Source: Methanoregulaceae archaeon (GTDB lineage: Archaea; Halobacteriota; Methanomicrobia; Methanomicrobiales; Methanospirillaceae). Taken from it: a stretch of DNA of 64,000 nt. Of the stretch, positions 53,244 through 63,609 are shown piece by piece. Position 1 is the first letter of the stretch; each line of letters opens with the position of its first letter. The translations under genes were made by a program, and so were the position numbers. Location: positions 26,789 to 90,788 of the forward strand of contig JACTUB010000011.1 in NCBI GenBank assembly GCA_015660885.1. Reading direction: 5' to 3'. A model generated the notes under the pieces. The model saw only the letters and a list, made by a program, of their open reading frames with translations. It did no database searches and had not been told where the DNA came from.

Positions 53244-53771
53244 TTATTGTTTTACAAAAACAAGTACAGTCTTTCCGGACTTATCATACAGTTTCAGGTT
53301 GGATTCGCTGATACGTAGTTCTACAGCACTCAAAAGATCATGGATATAGGCAGACTCCTGTTGCATGACGTTCGGATCACTGCAGAAAATCTTAGTTAAT
53401 GTCGGCGAGGAAGTGGATATCGCAAAATCCCGGACTTTATAGGATGCGGTATACTGGTTGCAACCGGCTGAACCGCTTACGTTTCCGTCACTGCCAAACA
53501 GGGCTGTTACCTGTGTTCCGGGTTCCACCAGGACGAGAGTTCCTGTCGTATCGCCATATGACTGCAGCATCCAGCTAGATAGGGTCATGCTAACGCCGGC
53601 AGATGCCTTGATACCCGGAATGTTTATGAATATAATCAGAAGAACCAGAAGTCCAACTAGGCCGAGGGCGATATACAGTGTCAGACCTATAGGCTGTGAT
53701 TGCAGGATTGCAGCACGATCTGTCTCTGCATTTTCTCTATCCTGTGGGGATTCCTGCAAGTCATCATTCAT
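53244..53771 (-). CDS. Membrane-anchored META (HslJ-like) domain protein
   Basis: 175 residues from ATG 53771. A short acidic cytoplasmic tail, one membrane helix (about 31-52), then a META/HslJ beta domain: SSWMLQSYGD, VTALFGSDGNVSGSAGCNQY, and a Cys pair (AGCN and FCSDP). META domains occur in heat-inducible or secreted proteins; binding partner unknown. The longer frame to 53858 is not supported. Confidence 0.78.
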   Translation of the reverse strand: MNDDLQESPQDRENAETDRAAILQSQPIGLTLYIALGLVGLLVLLIIFINIPGIKASAGVSMTLSSWMLQSYGDTTGTLVLVEPGTQVTALFGSDGNVSGSAGCNQYTASYKVRDFAISTSSPTLTKIFCSDPNVMQQESAYIHDLLSAVELRISESNLKLYDKSGKTVLVFVKQ

Positions 53772-53960
53772 AACTGTAATCGGGCAGGAAATCCGATAAT
53801 AGTTTTGGTAATTTCCAGCAAAGAAAAATCTGCCCGGTAACATAAGATATACTATCACATGTGAGATTTCAAGGTGCAGTGCCGGGAGTGTTATTTTTTT
53901 GGGAGTGGATGACCCTTTCCATTATTTGAGATTTTAATAGTTCAGGAGCCATGTATATGT

Positions 53961-54185
53961 ATGGATTATGCAACCGTTAAAAAATGGGCGACGTTTTTCA
54001 TTGGTATTCTCTGTGCGATTGTTATCGCTGATAGACTCTCAAACGTAATAGTATCGGCAGCAGGGATCGTCGGCTGGATGAATTTTCTGGTAAACTTTCT
54101 CCTGTATGCAGTATTTTTCTTTGCAATCCTCTATATTATAGAAAAAATTTTTCATATCGAATTTTTCGGTTTTTCGCGTAAGTGA
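53961..54185 (+). CDS. Small two-span membrane protein
   Basis: 74 residues with helices at about 10-24 and 40-62; Phe/Ile-rich. Preceded by an AT-rich promoter-like stretch (53925-53945). No family recognised. Confidence 0.6.
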   Translation: MDYATVKKWATFFIGILCAIVIADRLSNVIVSAAGIVGWMNFLVNFLLYAVFFFAILYIIEKIFHIEFFGFSRK

Positions 54186-54331
54186 TCCACGAAATAACGA
54201 TATTTAATACCTAAAAAATAGGATAACGGGGTTTGTTGCAGCAACCAGAAAACAGGCATTCATGGGATAACCCATCAATTAAAGATGGATAGATCATGGG
54301 TCGTTCCAAGCTTTTTATCCTTCCTGCCTGG

Positions 54332-55447
54332 TTACATATCTTCGGGAATATCCTTTGTCCCTTCGATATATCCTTTGATCGCGATAAGTGTTGTGCTATC
54401 CATAAGTGCCGAGAAGTCAATGTCTACGATATATACAGGAAATAACCCCAACAGCGTATGTTGTTTTATTGAGTAGATCCTTGACTCAAGAAGAAGGGTA
54501 GTCATTATGAACCAATCCTCCTTCTCGTATGATTTTTTTGTTCTAACGGCATTATGTATTTCAGTCAGTCCTTTGAGGGAATCTTCCTGAAAATCCAGGA
54601 TGCGTGCGGCCATCGCACGGCTGGTTATACCATGGATATGCCTGATAAGGAAATACTGGCTGATTGCAAGAACCGTGACAAACAAGACAAGGTATCCCAG
54701 TTCATTGAGTCCAGATTGGCTCATGAACTCAGTTACCGTTACCCCGGGCAGGAAAATGATCGCTGTCAGGAATAAAAATACTGCAAGCAGGATACCTGTC
54801 ATGAAGATCGCAGAAACCATCCACGGCGGGATATTTTCCCGCGAAAGTCTTCTTTTGACCTGCTCGACATTTCTCTCAAATTTTGTTGAAAAAGGCTCTA
54901 TCTTCCAGACTAAAAGATAAAAGAGGATAATAATACCACATTGAGAGATGACGATTATAGTCGTACTCATGGGAAGACCCATGATAGTATATGAAAAGAG
55001 TGCAAAGACAATATCGACCGAAAATATCAGGCCAATTCCCAGAGACAATGCACGGCTGTTTATGAAAAAAGAATTGATGAACAACCGGGTAAACCTTGAT
55101 GTCCCTGATTTTACACCAATATCCCTGAACCATGAATGAAAACGGAAGATCTCGTTTTTCGAAAACCCGGTCCTGCCCAAATTTGTCGGAATTAACAGGA
55201 TAATAAAGTAGAACATGTTGAGGTAGAAACTGGCTGCAATAAAGATGGCGAAATAATCACTCCTGGTTAAAAAAAAGATTATATTGATTAAAATACAGGA
55301 AAATAAAATAATACGGTGAAGAAATATGGGTTCTTTTTGGGTTAGTAATTCAATACGCTTTTTTCGTACTGCAGACAGTTCATCATTTACAACCTTATGG
55401 AAAGCTAGACCGTTATGGGGTTTTTCAAAAGTTGGTGGAGCAGACAT
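54332..55447 (-). CDS. Multi-span membrane protein of unknown function
   Basis: 371 residues with about seven membrane helices separated by charged loops; a long N-terminal cytoplasmic stretch (1-45) and a C-terminal cytoplasmic domain (about 285-371). No transport or enzyme motif is visible. Start ATG 55447 has GGTGG about 9 nt upstream. Not assigned. Confidence 0.7.
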   Translation of the reverse strand: MSAPPTFEKPHNGLAFHKVVNDELSAVRKKRIELLTQKEPIFLHRIILFSCILINIIFFLTRSDYFAIFIAASFYLNMFYFIILLIPTNLGRTGFSKNEIFRFHSWFRDIGVKSGTSRFTRLFINSFFINSRALSLGIGLIFSVDIVFALFSYTIMGLPMSTTIIVISQCGIIILFYLLVWKIEPFSTKFERNVEQVKRRLSRENIPPWMVSAIFMTGILLAVFLFLTAIIFLPGVTVTEFMSQSGLNELGYLVLFVTVLAISQYFLIRHIHGITSRAMAARILDFQEDSLKGLTEIHNAVRTKKSYEKEDWFIMTTLLLESRIYSIKQHTLLGLFPVYIVDIDFSALMDSTTLIAIKGYIEGTKDIPEDM

Positions 55448-55657
55448 ACAAAAAATACCATAAATATTAATAATTCTCTCAAGATATCAAGGGATGATGT
55501 AATTGTCCCTATTGGTTCTTCATATAATATATGCGGTAATACCAGAACAGCATTTCGGGGGAATTAATAAAACTGATAGGATGAATTTTGTAGTTGTGGC
55601 GCTAAATGGAGAGATGGATGCACGGGTATTTCATTAATCTTATCCGGTGATACTGTC

Positions 55658-56242
55658 ATGGACACAAGACTGTCATGCCTCATCCGGGGCATTATCGGTG
55701 TTATTTTTGGGGTTTTGGCCCTGCTGTTTCCAGAACTTCTGCTCGCAACTTTTTATGGACTGTTCCTTCTTTTAGCCGGTCTGGCTATTGTAGTATTCCT
55801 ATTCCTTGCCATTACTTCAAAGGGCGACGAGTCGCCGTTCTGGTTTGGTCTTTCCGCAGGATTACTCGTTGTGGTAGTCCTCTCATTCCTGGTGCCAATG
55901 ATCGTTGAAATTATTTTTCTGCTCATCATCGCCGGGATCGCCTTTTACAATGGTTTTACTGATATCACGCTTGCACTTGCTCACCCGAAAAATAAATATA
56001 TCCTTATTCCCGGTATGTTCATTGCCGGTGCAATCCTGTTAGCTGTTCTCCTCCGGTATGTTCCCGCGCTCTATGATAATCTCCTCATTGTCATCCTCGG
56101 CACCTTTGCATTTGTTTTCGGTCTGGTTTCCATCCTGATGGGAATTTATCAGAAAGAAATCCCCGAACAAAATCCGATGGATGCCCCCTGGATGACAAAA
56201 GACAAAACCTGTGAGTTTCATAAACCTGAAAGGAAAAAATAG
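55658..56242 (+). CDS. HdeD-like (DUF308) membrane protein
   Basis: 194 residues with six membrane helices arranged as repeated pairs: IRGIIGVIFGVLALLFPELL is the typical first DUF308 unit. HdeD proteins are linked to acid or stress response in bacteria, but the archaeal role is unknown. A charged C-terminal tail with one Cys/His follows. GGTGAT lies 6 nt before the ATG. Confidence 0.8.
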   Translation: MDTRLSCLIRGIIGVIFGVLALLFPELLLATFYGLFLLLAGLAIVVFLFLAITSKGDESPFWFGLSAGLLVVVVLSFLVPMIVEIIFLLIIAGIAFYNGFTDITLALAHPKNKYILIPGMFIAGAILLAVLLRYVPALYDNLLIVILGTFAFVFGLVSILMGIYQKEIPEQNPMDAPWMTKDKTCEFHKPERKK

Positions 56243-56283
56243 TCATCATCCTTTATATCCGATTTACCCGTGCATGAGTTTTC

Positions 56284-57435
56284 ATGACATACGACGTTAT
56301 TGTGATTGGCGCAGGTCCGGCCGGAAGTGCTGCGTCAGCAGAATGTGCCCAAAGCGGCCTCACAACACTCTGTATCGAAGAGCACGGGACCATCGGCTAT
56401 CCGGTACAGTGTGCAGGGCTCCTGTCAAATGCCGCTTTTGCGGAATGTCGTGTATCTGAACGGCCGGTCCTCAACCGTGTCTGTGGTGCCCGTATCGTAT
56501 CCGGTACCGGAAGTGAACTCCTGCTCGATGCAAAGACCCAAAAGGCAGTTGTTGCCGACCGTGGGTTGCTTGATCGCGAGATGGCAAAAGGTGCGGCTGA
56601 CGCAGGAGCTGAGTTCCTCTTAAAAACAGCAGCGTACAACATACGGGGAACAACTCTCCTTACCCGGGGAGTGAACGGACATCGGGAGATCCCGTTCAGG
56701 CTCCTTATTGCAGCAGATGGCCCACGGAGCAGCATTGCCCGCATCTTCAATATGCCCCGGGCTAAGACGTATCTGGCGGGTATCCAGACAGATCTTGCCC
56801 ACGAATGCGATTCACGGTTCGTGGAGATCTATCCCGACGCATCACCGGACTTTTTTGGATGGATGATCCCGTCGGGTGAAGGACGAGTACGTATTGGTCT
56901 GTGCAGTCAGACGGGCGTACCGGAACTGTTCGCAGAGTTCCGGAAAAGATTCGGTGCAAATTCAATACATCTTGTTACCGGAACACTTCCTCTTGGCCTG
57001 ATGCCGAGAACCTATGGTCACCGTACACTGTTTGCCGGGGATGCTGCAGGATTTGCAAAACCCACTTCCGGAGGAGGTGTATATACCGGAATCCGTTCAG
57101 CCCGTCATGCGGCCGCAGTTGCTGTTACCTGTTGTGAGGCTGACTTGTTCGCGGATACCGCACTCGCAGAATATGAACAAAGATGGCAGGAAGACATTGG
57201 TCGGGAACTTGATCTCGGATTCCGTATTTTTCAGTTGCGCCAGAAAATATCTGCCCCGGAGATAGATGCATTAATCCACGCACTCAATAATCCTGACATT
57301 ATCAGTACGATAATTGAGTATGGTAATATGGACCGTCCGGGAATACTGGTCAAAAAAATCCTATTTAAACCTGCTATTCTCAGATGTGCAACCCCGCTTC
57401 TCCGATCAGGACTTCGTTCTTTGTTCCGGGTATGA
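56284..57435 (+). CDS. Geranylgeranyl reductase family flavoprotein
   Basis: 383 residues. FAD motif VIVIGAGPAGSAASAECAQSG (5-25), substrate-site motif IGYPVQCAGLLS (about 38-49), the W-M-I-P segment near 198 (FFGWMIPSGEGRVRIGL), and FAGDAAGFAKPTSGGGVYTG as second FAD motif. Such enzymes saturate the isoprenoid chains of archaeal lipids, so this is the more classical of the two reductases in the window. It follows the HdeD gene after 41 nt. Confidence 0.9.
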   Translation: MTYDVIVIGAGPAGSAASAECAQSGLTTLCIEEHGTIGYPVQCAGLLSNAAFAECRVSERPVLNRVCGARIVSGTGSELLLDAKTQKAVVADRGLLDREMAKGAADAGAEFLLKTAAYNIRGTTLLTRGVNGHREIPFRLLIAADGPRSSIARIFNMPRAKTYLAGIQTDLAHECDSRFVEIYPDASPDFFGWMIPSGEGRVRIGLCSQTGVPELFAEFRKRFGANSIHLVTGTLPLGLMPRTYGHRTLFAGDAAGFAKPTSGGGVYTGIRSARHAAAVAVTCCEADLFADTALAEYEQRWQEDIGRELDLGFRIFQLRQKISAPEIDALIHALNNPDIISTIIEYGNMDRPGILVKKILFKPAILRCATPLLRSGLRSLFRV

Positions 57436-57658
57436 ATTACGAAAAAGAGTGCCCCCCCGTCATATCGGCTGTTATTACGGTCACCCCGGTTTTGAACTTT
57501 TTTGTTACTGTTATGATTTTTACTTGTTTACGATTTGCAAACTGCTGCTTACCCTTCGGAGAAGAAGTGATCCGGTTCCCCGACAATTGCGCTGAACCAG
57601 AATCTATCTCTCGACACAAGGGATGAGGGGAACCGGGCAGCACCGTTAATCGTGTACT

Positions 57659-59914
57659 TCAGTCAGTTATTTCTTGGTCGGCATTTTTATTTCCGTTAAA
57701 CCGGTACATCCCTTTTGGTATGGTTATCTCAAACCGTGCGCCACTCCCGGGTTCTCCGCATTCATCAATGGTTATCCTGGTGATAGCAAGGATCTCCCGT
57801 ATAAGGAATAACCCGTATCCATGGTTTTTCCCATATCCTCGCTCAAACAGATGATTCTTTGTCTCGCTATCGATGCCTACTCCATTATCCTCGCATATTA
57901 TGGTCAGCTTGGTTCCGGATTGACGATAAGAAAACTGAATTGCACTGGTCTTTTCGCCGTGTTTCACTGCATTTTCCAGAAGATTATAAAAAACTTTTCC
58001 TAAAAGAGGATCTGCATACACTTCGATATTGTTAAAGCGTATCTGGATAGAAACCGGACTCAGATCAAGCAGATTTGCAACATTTACAATACTATCATGC
58101 ACATTCTGCCATTGGGGTGTATGAACGCCGATATCCTGATATTCTTTGGTAAATGCAATCTGCTGGTTGATTCTCTCCGTTGCTATCTCTTCTTTTTTAA
58201 TAAAACCGAGAAGTTTTTCATCAGAAGTAAATTCTTCAGATAATGCAAGATAACCGGAGAGAACCGTGAGCTGGTTGAGGATGTCATGCCGGGTGATGCT
58301 TGACAGGAGACTCATTTTCTGGGAAGCAAGAGCAAGTGCTTCTTCCATCTGCTTGTTTTCCGTGATATCCCGTCCGACCGACTGATATTCGATAATCTTA
58401 CCATTTTTATCAAATATTGCCCGATCGGACCAGCGCTGCCACCGGATAGATCCGTCGGCTTTAATAATACGATGCGTATTAGTTGCAGACGGATGTTCCT
58501 TATTCAGTGACGCAAAATGGTCCCGGATTTGCCGATGATCTTCCTGTGGTATTCTTGGGAAAAGTTTTTTACCGATGATGTCCTGACGGGATTTGTTAAA
58601 GTACTGGCAATATGCCTCATTAACAAATATATGTGTACCATCGGGAAGGAATCGCGAGATCAACTCTGTTTCGTGCTCCACAACATCCCGGTATTTTCGT
58701 TCGCTATTCACAAGCATTTCTTCCGCTTCTTTACGCTTGCTTACATCCCGTACGATTGCCTGAAGCAGCGTCTTTCCTTCAATTGTCAGTTGGTTAAGGG
58801 TAACTTCAGCAAAAAAGGGTGTGCCATCCTGACGGCTGAACAACCACTCGAAAAATTGCGGGATGCCATTACGTGCGTCTGAAATTTTTTCCAGTCCTTT
58901 TTGCTCAGAGCTGATTCGATCGGGCTGCATTAACGGGGAAAAGTCTATGAATGAACGTTCAAGAAGCTCTTCTTTATTTGTGCATCCGAATATGGAGGTT
59001 GCCCTTGTGTTGCAGCTGATGAACCTTGTATTTTCAAGAAGCATAATTGCGTCGGGAGCAAGTTCAAAGAGGGAGCGATACTGTTCTTCGCTTTCCTTAA
59101 GGGAATTTTCCGACTTTTTATTCTCGCTGATGTCCCTTATAACTTCGATCGCACCGGTGATATTTCCGCTTGTATCATAGAGTGGGGATGCGATAAACCA
59201 GAGATAGGCACCTTTACCCCCATACAACGTCGGAAAATACATTTCAGAAATGAGTTTGTTGTCTTTATGCTGGATGAATGGATATCCTTTTTCGATCTCT
59301 TTATTTTCGTGGAGTATGAGATCGAGGAGCATTGGCTGTCTCTTACCAAAAAATGGGAGAGCATAGACATAATCAGACTCTCCAATTATGGTATTTTTTT
59401 GAACTCCGGTTATTTTTTCTATTGCTTTATTCCAGGCAATCACCTTTCCTTCAATGTCTATAGCAAAGGTCGGGTCTGGAAGGAAATTTACGAGATCGGA
59501 TAAACGTTGTTCGGAGTTTTTAAGCGCTTCACGGACCTGCCTTCGTTTAACCACCCTTTTTATGTTTTGCGCGAGTTCATCGAATTGTGATCGTGGATCT
59601 ATGCCTTTATTGAGGTAAAAATCAGCACCGTTATTAAGAGCCGCAATGACGACATCTTCTCTTCCCTTGCCGGTAAAAATAATAAAGGGAATATCGCCGT
59701 ATTCTGTATGGACATGCTTGAGGAATGTAATGCCATCCATTCCCGGCATCTGGTAATCGGATATAATGGCATCATAAGATTTTATTTTGTCTGATTTCAG
59801 GACTTCGTTGGCAGAAGTAGTTATGTCGATGGTGAATTCCTGGGATTTCTCCAGAAAAATCTTAGCTATTTCAAGGAGCACTGGTTCATCATCAACATAG
59901 AGTACTTTATACAT
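57659..59914 (-). CDS. REC-PAS3 sensor histidine kinase
   Basis: 751 residues: receiver domain (1-120, phospho-Asp in SDYQMPGMDG, Lys in NKGID), three PAS domains (about 140-260, 270-390, 400-525; PAC segments such as AIEVIRDISE), a His box SITRHDILNQLTVLSGYL (about 545-562) and an HATPase domain with NAVKHG and EDNGVGID. This soluble REC-first layout is typical of Methanomicrobiales. No membrane helix, so a cytoplasmic signal is sensed. No partner is adjacent. Confidence 0.92.
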   Translation of the reverse strand: MYKVLYVDDEPVLLEIAKIFLEKSQEFTIDITTSANEVLKSDKIKSYDAIISDYQMPGMDGITFLKHVHTEYGDIPFIIFTGKGREDVVIAALNNGADFYLNKGIDPRSQFDELAQNIKRVVKRRQVREALKNSEQRLSDLVNFLPDPTFAIDIEGKVIAWNKAIEKITGVQKNTIIGESDYVYALPFFGKRQPMLLDLILHENKEIEKGYPFIQHKDNKLISEMYFPTLYGGKGAYLWFIASPLYDTSGNITGAIEVIRDISENKKSENSLKESEEQYRSLFELAPDAIMLLENTRFISCNTRATSIFGCTNKEELLERSFIDFSPLMQPDRISSEQKGLEKISDARNGIPQFFEWLFSRQDGTPFFAEVTLNQLTIEGKTLLQAIVRDVSKRKEAEEMLVNSERKYRDVVEHETELISRFLPDGTHIFVNEAYCQYFNKSRQDIIGKKLFPRIPQEDHRQIRDHFASLNKEHPSATNTHRIIKADGSIRWQRWSDRAIFDKNGKIIEYQSVGRDITENKQMEEALALASQKMSLLSSITRHDILNQLTVLSGYLALSEEFTSDEKLLGFIKKEEIATERINQQIAFTKEYQDIGVHTPQWQNVHDSIVNVANLLDLSPVSIQIRFNNIEVYADPLLGKVFYNLLENAVKHGEKTSAIQFSYRQSGTKLTIICEDNGVGIDSETKNHLFERGYGKNHGYGLFLIREILAITRITIDECGEPGSGARFEITIPKGMYRFNGNKNADQEITD

Positions 59915-60445
59915 AAGTTTTTCCTCTAACGGCAGAGATAGTGATAGTAATAATGATGCAGTATTGCTACCGTTAGTTTATAAATTGGTGCAAAGCGCCG
60001 ATGCAATGCAGTATCGAAATTTTGGATGCTCGTCTGTGTAAAAATCATTCTTGTTTGGCAAATTGCCGGTGAATGTTTTCAAGAATAATATGAGGTAATC
60101 TCTTTGTGTTTCACTGTCCAAAAATCCTTTCCTCCAAGAATAAAACCAGTTCGCAAAATAATTGCATGGATAAGGCTGTATAGGACTACACTTTGGAATG
60201 AATGTAAGATGCTAAAGAGCGGTTATACTATAATTTGTTTATTAAACCTTTTTTATTGAGCAAAAAAAGACTGAAGTTAGGGTTATATACGATTCCCATA
60301 CAGGTTCATTCCTCAGATCGGTGATCTGGGTCATCTCTAGCATTTCTGATAAATCAAAAGAAAAGTTTCATTGAATATTAAATAACAATATTTTTTAACC
60401 AAAGCGTGCTACAAATATTAAGAAACGTAATAACATGGTGACGTC
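59915..60445. promoter_or_regulatory. Intergenic region upstream of the cbi operon
   Basis: About 530 nt without a gene. TATA-like TTATATAC occurs at about 60281-60288 and AT-rich tracts at 60375-60400 near cbiM; GGTGA lies 4 nt before the cbiM ATG. I see no cobalamin-riboswitch core and no clear NikR palindrome. Confidence 0.45.
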
Positions 60446-61096
60446 ATGCATATCCCAGACGCGTTCATACCAATTCCCCAAGGGGTTATATACTGGATTA
60501 TCGCCTTGGTATTTGTCGCACTTGCCCTCCGCTGGGCAAAAAACGAAATGAGTGAGGAAAAAATTCCGCTGATTGCTGTCCTCGCTGCCGGTATTTTTGC
60601 CCTTCAGTCCTTTAACCTGCCGGTTTCAATGGGAACCAGTGGACATCTTGTTGGCGGTGCACTTGCTGCAATTGTACTCGGCTCGCCATTTGCAGCTGTG
60701 TTTATTCTGACACTTGTATTAATTGTCCAGGGAGTCCTTTTCGGGGATGGGGGGATTACAACCATGGGTGCTAATATCCTGAACATGGGTGTCCTCGGGG
60801 GATTTGTCGGGTTCTACTCGTTCAAAGGAATGATGGGCATTACAAAGAACATGAACATTTCGATATTCACGGCAGCATGGCTCGCATGCTTCATACCGGC
60901 GCTTGCGGCAGCTGTCGAGATGTTCTTTGCCGGTACATTCCCGTTGATTGAAGGATTGATCGCCATGGGGGTGTATCATGCACTTATCGGCATCATCGAA
61001 GGACTTGTGACAGTAATCGCCATTCGCCTGATAATAAAAGCCCGTCCCGATATTGTGGATATCCGGGACCCTCCAATGAAAGGAGTGAACGTTTGA
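60446..61096 (+). CDS. cbiM: CbiM-type metal transporter S component
   Basis: 216 residues, about seven membrane helices. The N-terminal MHIPDAF carries the His2 metal ligand (usually MHIPDG; Ala here), and HLVGGALAAIVLGSPFAA and LTLVLIVQGVLFGDGGITTM with ANILNMG complete the Co/Ni site. It is the specificity subunit of an ECF importer for cobalt or nickel; genes N, O and Q follow. Metal identity cannot be told by eye. Confidence 0.93.
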   Translation: MHIPDAFIPIPQGVIYWIIALVFVALALRWAKNEMSEEKIPLIAVLAAGIFALQSFNLPVSMGTSGHLVGGALAAIVLGSPFAAVFILTLVLIVQGVLFGDGGITTMGANILNMGVLGGFVGFYSFKGMMGITKNMNISIFTAAWLACFIPALAAAVEMFFAGTFPLIEGLIAMGVYHALIGIIEGLVTVIAIRLIIKARPDIVDIRDPPMKGVNV

Positions 61097-61449
61097 TGAA
61101 CAATAAAACATTTATTATCGCTGGAATAATTATCGCCCTCCTCATTGGAGTGCTTGCAGTATTCTTCGCCTCCGGGAACCCCGATGGTCTGGAAAGTACT
61201 GCTTTGATAGTCCAGGGTCAAAAAACCCTCACCGGAGACACCCCCCCCAATGCTGAAGTTCATGAAGACCCCACCGGAAAATTTTCGTATTCCTCTCCCA
61301 TGACGAACTATTCGCTGGGTGAGAACATAGGTCCGCTTGGTGGTATTATTGCTATCGTTGCCGGCACATTGCTCGCATTTCTCCTGGTTCTGGGTGTTCT
61401 CAAACTTACCACACTCATAAAATCCAGGAAAGCAAAGTCAAACCAATAG
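61096..61449 (+). CDS. CbiN-like PDGLE protein
   Basis: 117 residues. Two membrane helices with an extracytoplasmic loop containing NPDGLEST, the PDGLE signature of CbiN/NikN auxiliary subunits. ATG 61096 overlaps the cbiM stop (TGATG). It is needed with CbiM for metal uptake. Confidence 0.88.
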   Translation: MNNKTFIIAGIIIALLIGVLAVFFASGNPDGLESTALIVQGQKTLTGDTPPNAEVHEDPTGKFSYSSPMTNYSLGENIGPLGGIIAIVAGTLLAFLLVLGVLKLTTLIKSRKAKSNQ

Positions 61450-61483
61450 AATTTTAATTTTTTTCGCTCATGGTACCAGACAT

Positions 61484-62320
61484 ATGCACCTCATCGAAAC
61501 CAGGGATCTGACTTATTCCTATTCATCTGTCAGCCAGAAAGCGCTTGACAAGATCAATTTTATCGCACCCCGGAATGCCCGGATCGCGGTTTTAGGATCT
61601 AACGGAGCCGGAAAAAGCACGCTCTTCAAGCACTTCAACGGCATCTTCAGGCCTACGTCCGGTTCTGTCCTGATACGGGGAGAACCCATCACCAGGACAA
61701 ATATACGCGAGGTGCGCAAGTTTGTCGGCATCGTCTTCCAGAATGCCGATGACCAGATCTTCTCCCCGACTGTAGAACAGGATGTCGCTTTCGGACCGAC
61801 GAACCTCGGGCTTGATGAGGAGACAATCCACCACCGGGTGCATGAAGCACTCAGGATAATGGGCATCGAAGATATCTGCGATCGTGTCCCGCACCACCTG
61901 AGCGGGGGAGAGAAGAAAAGGGTTGCAATTGCCGGTGCCATTGCGATGGAGCCCGAAGTGCTGGTACTTGATGAACCGACTGCAGGTCTCGACCCGAAAG
62001 GAATACATGATCTCCTCGGGTTCATAAACGATTTAAAGAAGAATTCCGGCATGACGGTGATCTTCTCCACACACGATGTCAGCCTTGTTCCGGAGATAGC
62101 TGATTATATCTATGTCATGAGCAGGGGGCGGATTGTTGCACAGGGAACAATTGCCGAAGTATTCATTCAGACTGAATTGCTCAAATCAGTCCGCCTCGAT
62201 GTTCCGCTCTACCCAAAACTTATCCAGTCGCTCCGGGATAAGGGGATCCCGGTCTCCATGGCTTTCACATTCGAGGAAGCGGAAAAAGCATTCCTTGACG
62301 CGTTCAAAGGCGGATCATGA
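61484..62320 (+). CDS. cbiO: ECF importer ATPase CbiO
   Basis: 278 residues. Walker A GSNGAGKST, Q-loop FQNADDQIFSPTVEQDVAFG, signature LSGGEKKR, Walker B VLDEPTAGLD, and the switch STHDVSLV. The Q-loop ADDQ-type motif is typical of ECF ATPases. Overlaps the next gene by ATGA. Confidence 0.94.
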   Translation: MHLIETRDLTYSYSSVSQKALDKINFIAPRNARIAVLGSNGAGKSTLFKHFNGIFRPTSGSVLIRGEPITRTNIREVRKFVGIVFQNADDQIFSPTVEQDVAFGPTNLGLDEETIHHRVHEALRIMGIEDICDRVPHHLSGGEKKRVAIAGAIAMEPEVLVLDEPTAGLDPKGIHDLLGFINDLKKNSGMTVIFSTHDVSLVPEIADYIYVMSRGRIVAQGTIAEVFIQTELLKSVRLDVPLYPKLIQSLRDKGIPVSMAFTFEEAEKAFLDAFKGGS

Positions 62321-63144
62321 TCGAAGAGATCTTCCATATAGAGAAACATACCTATAAGGACAGTTTTATTCACCGGCTTGATGCAAGGGTAAAGATTATT
62401 CTTGCATTTGCGGTAATCATTGCAGTCGTGGCAGTCCCCTATTCCACGATAGTGTATACAGTAGGGATCATTTTTTTTGTTTTTTTTACAGGGTTATGGA
62501 TACTCTCTCGATTGTCACCGGTAGTATACCTCCGCCGGCTTGGAGAGATTATCCCGCTCTGGGGAATTGTAATATTCTTCCAGATCTTTTTGAAGAACAA
62601 ATATTACACGGAGTATCACGCAATTCTTACCCTGCCATTCGGTATTGCAATCTATTCCGAGTCGGTGACGTTTGCTTTCATCCTGCTGGTGAAATTTATC
62701 ATTTCAATATCTTTTATCATCCTGCTCTCTTCCACAACAAAAATTCAGGATATGCTGGAGGGTGCGACTCGACTCGGGCTCCCGGCTGATTTTGCACTGG
62801 TTCTCGGAATGATGATCCGTTACCTCTTTGTCTTTGGTTACATCTACCGGAAGATGACAGAATCTCTTGTTACACGTTGTTTTGACGCATTCGACCGGAA
62901 ATTACCCTACCGCTACCGCATCCGGCAGCTTGGCTACACTATCGGGACGATGTTTATCCGGGCATACGAACAGGGCGAGAGGGTATACATCAGCATGCTG
63001 TGCCGGGGTTATGGAAGGAACAGTTATCTCTTTGTCAAGAAAAAACACCTGAAAACGGGTGATCTTGCTTTCCTTTCCGTGTCGATGATGGTTGTCATCG
63101 CAATACCCGTTATCGTCTGGCTGGCACCGCTTCGTCTTATATGA
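62317..63144 (+). CDS. cbiQ: ECF importer T component CbiQ
   Basis: 275 residues, five or six membrane helices. The first segment HRLDARVKIILAFAVI and the coupling-helix motif around QGERVYISMLCRGYG (A-R-G-like) contact the ATPase. Completes the M-N-O-Q set encoded by the four adjacent genes. Confidence 0.93.
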   Translation: MIEEIFHIEKHTYKDSFIHRLDARVKIILAFAVIIAVVAVPYSTIVYTVGIIFFVFFTGLWILSRLSPVVYLRRLGEIIPLWGIVIFFQIFLKNKYYTEYHAILTLPFGIAIYSESVTFAFILLVKFIISISFIILLSSTTKIQDMLEGATRLGLPADFALVLGMMIRYLFVFGYIYRKMTESLVTRCFDAFDRKLPYRYRIRQLGYTIGTMFIRAYEQGERVYISMLCRGYGRNSYLFVKKKHLKTGDLAFLSVSMMVVIAIPVIVWLAPLRLI

Positions 63145-63181
63145 CAGTACTTTTTTGTAATCCGGGCACCATCTGTTCACT

Positions 63182-63490
63182 ATGGAATATCCTTTCGGCC
63201 ATGGATTTGTCACCAGTATCATCCTGATTGCACAGCATTTTGCGCTGCCTCCCGAACAGGCCTGGTTCGGGGTTGGTGATCATGTTGAAGGACTGGTACT
63301 GCCGGAAAAATTCAAAGGCACAGATATCGAGGAGATTACGACCCTGTTGCGAAAGAAAGTGATCTGGCACCAGCCGGGTACTATGGATAAAGAAGATGCC
63401 CGTGACGTTATAACTACCCTTCAGCGGCTGGTCATTGCAATCGATCGCGAGCTGGGGATTCCCAATGCGTGTATCGGGCAATTCCGGTGA
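63182..63490 (+). CDS. Small conserved-looking protein of unknown function
   Basis: 102 residues, soluble. EYPFGHGFVTSIILIAQHFA and an acidic/helical middle (TDIEEITTLLRKKV) then a helical C-terminus (DVITTLQRLVIAIDRELG). It lies 37 nt after cbiQ and 120 nt before gyrB. No family recognised; good codon use. Confidence 0.68.
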   Translation: MEYPFGHGFVTSIILIAQHFALPPEQAWFGVGDHVEGLVLPEKFKGTDIEEITTLLRKKVIWHQPGTMDKEDARDVITTLQRLVIAIDRELGIPNACIGQFR

Positions 63491-63609
63491 AGCAATACCC
63501 TTTAATCACTCTTTAAAGAATTCCTTCAGTACGGTTTAAGTCAGTTAAAGACCAATAATTATTGTGATTACCGTACAGTATTTTTTTTCCTTTTTAAGGG
63601 AGGATTTGC

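Noticed and set aside
59915..60445. Cobalamin riboswitch before cbiM
   Set aside because: The conserved B12-box core and long-range pairing were not found.
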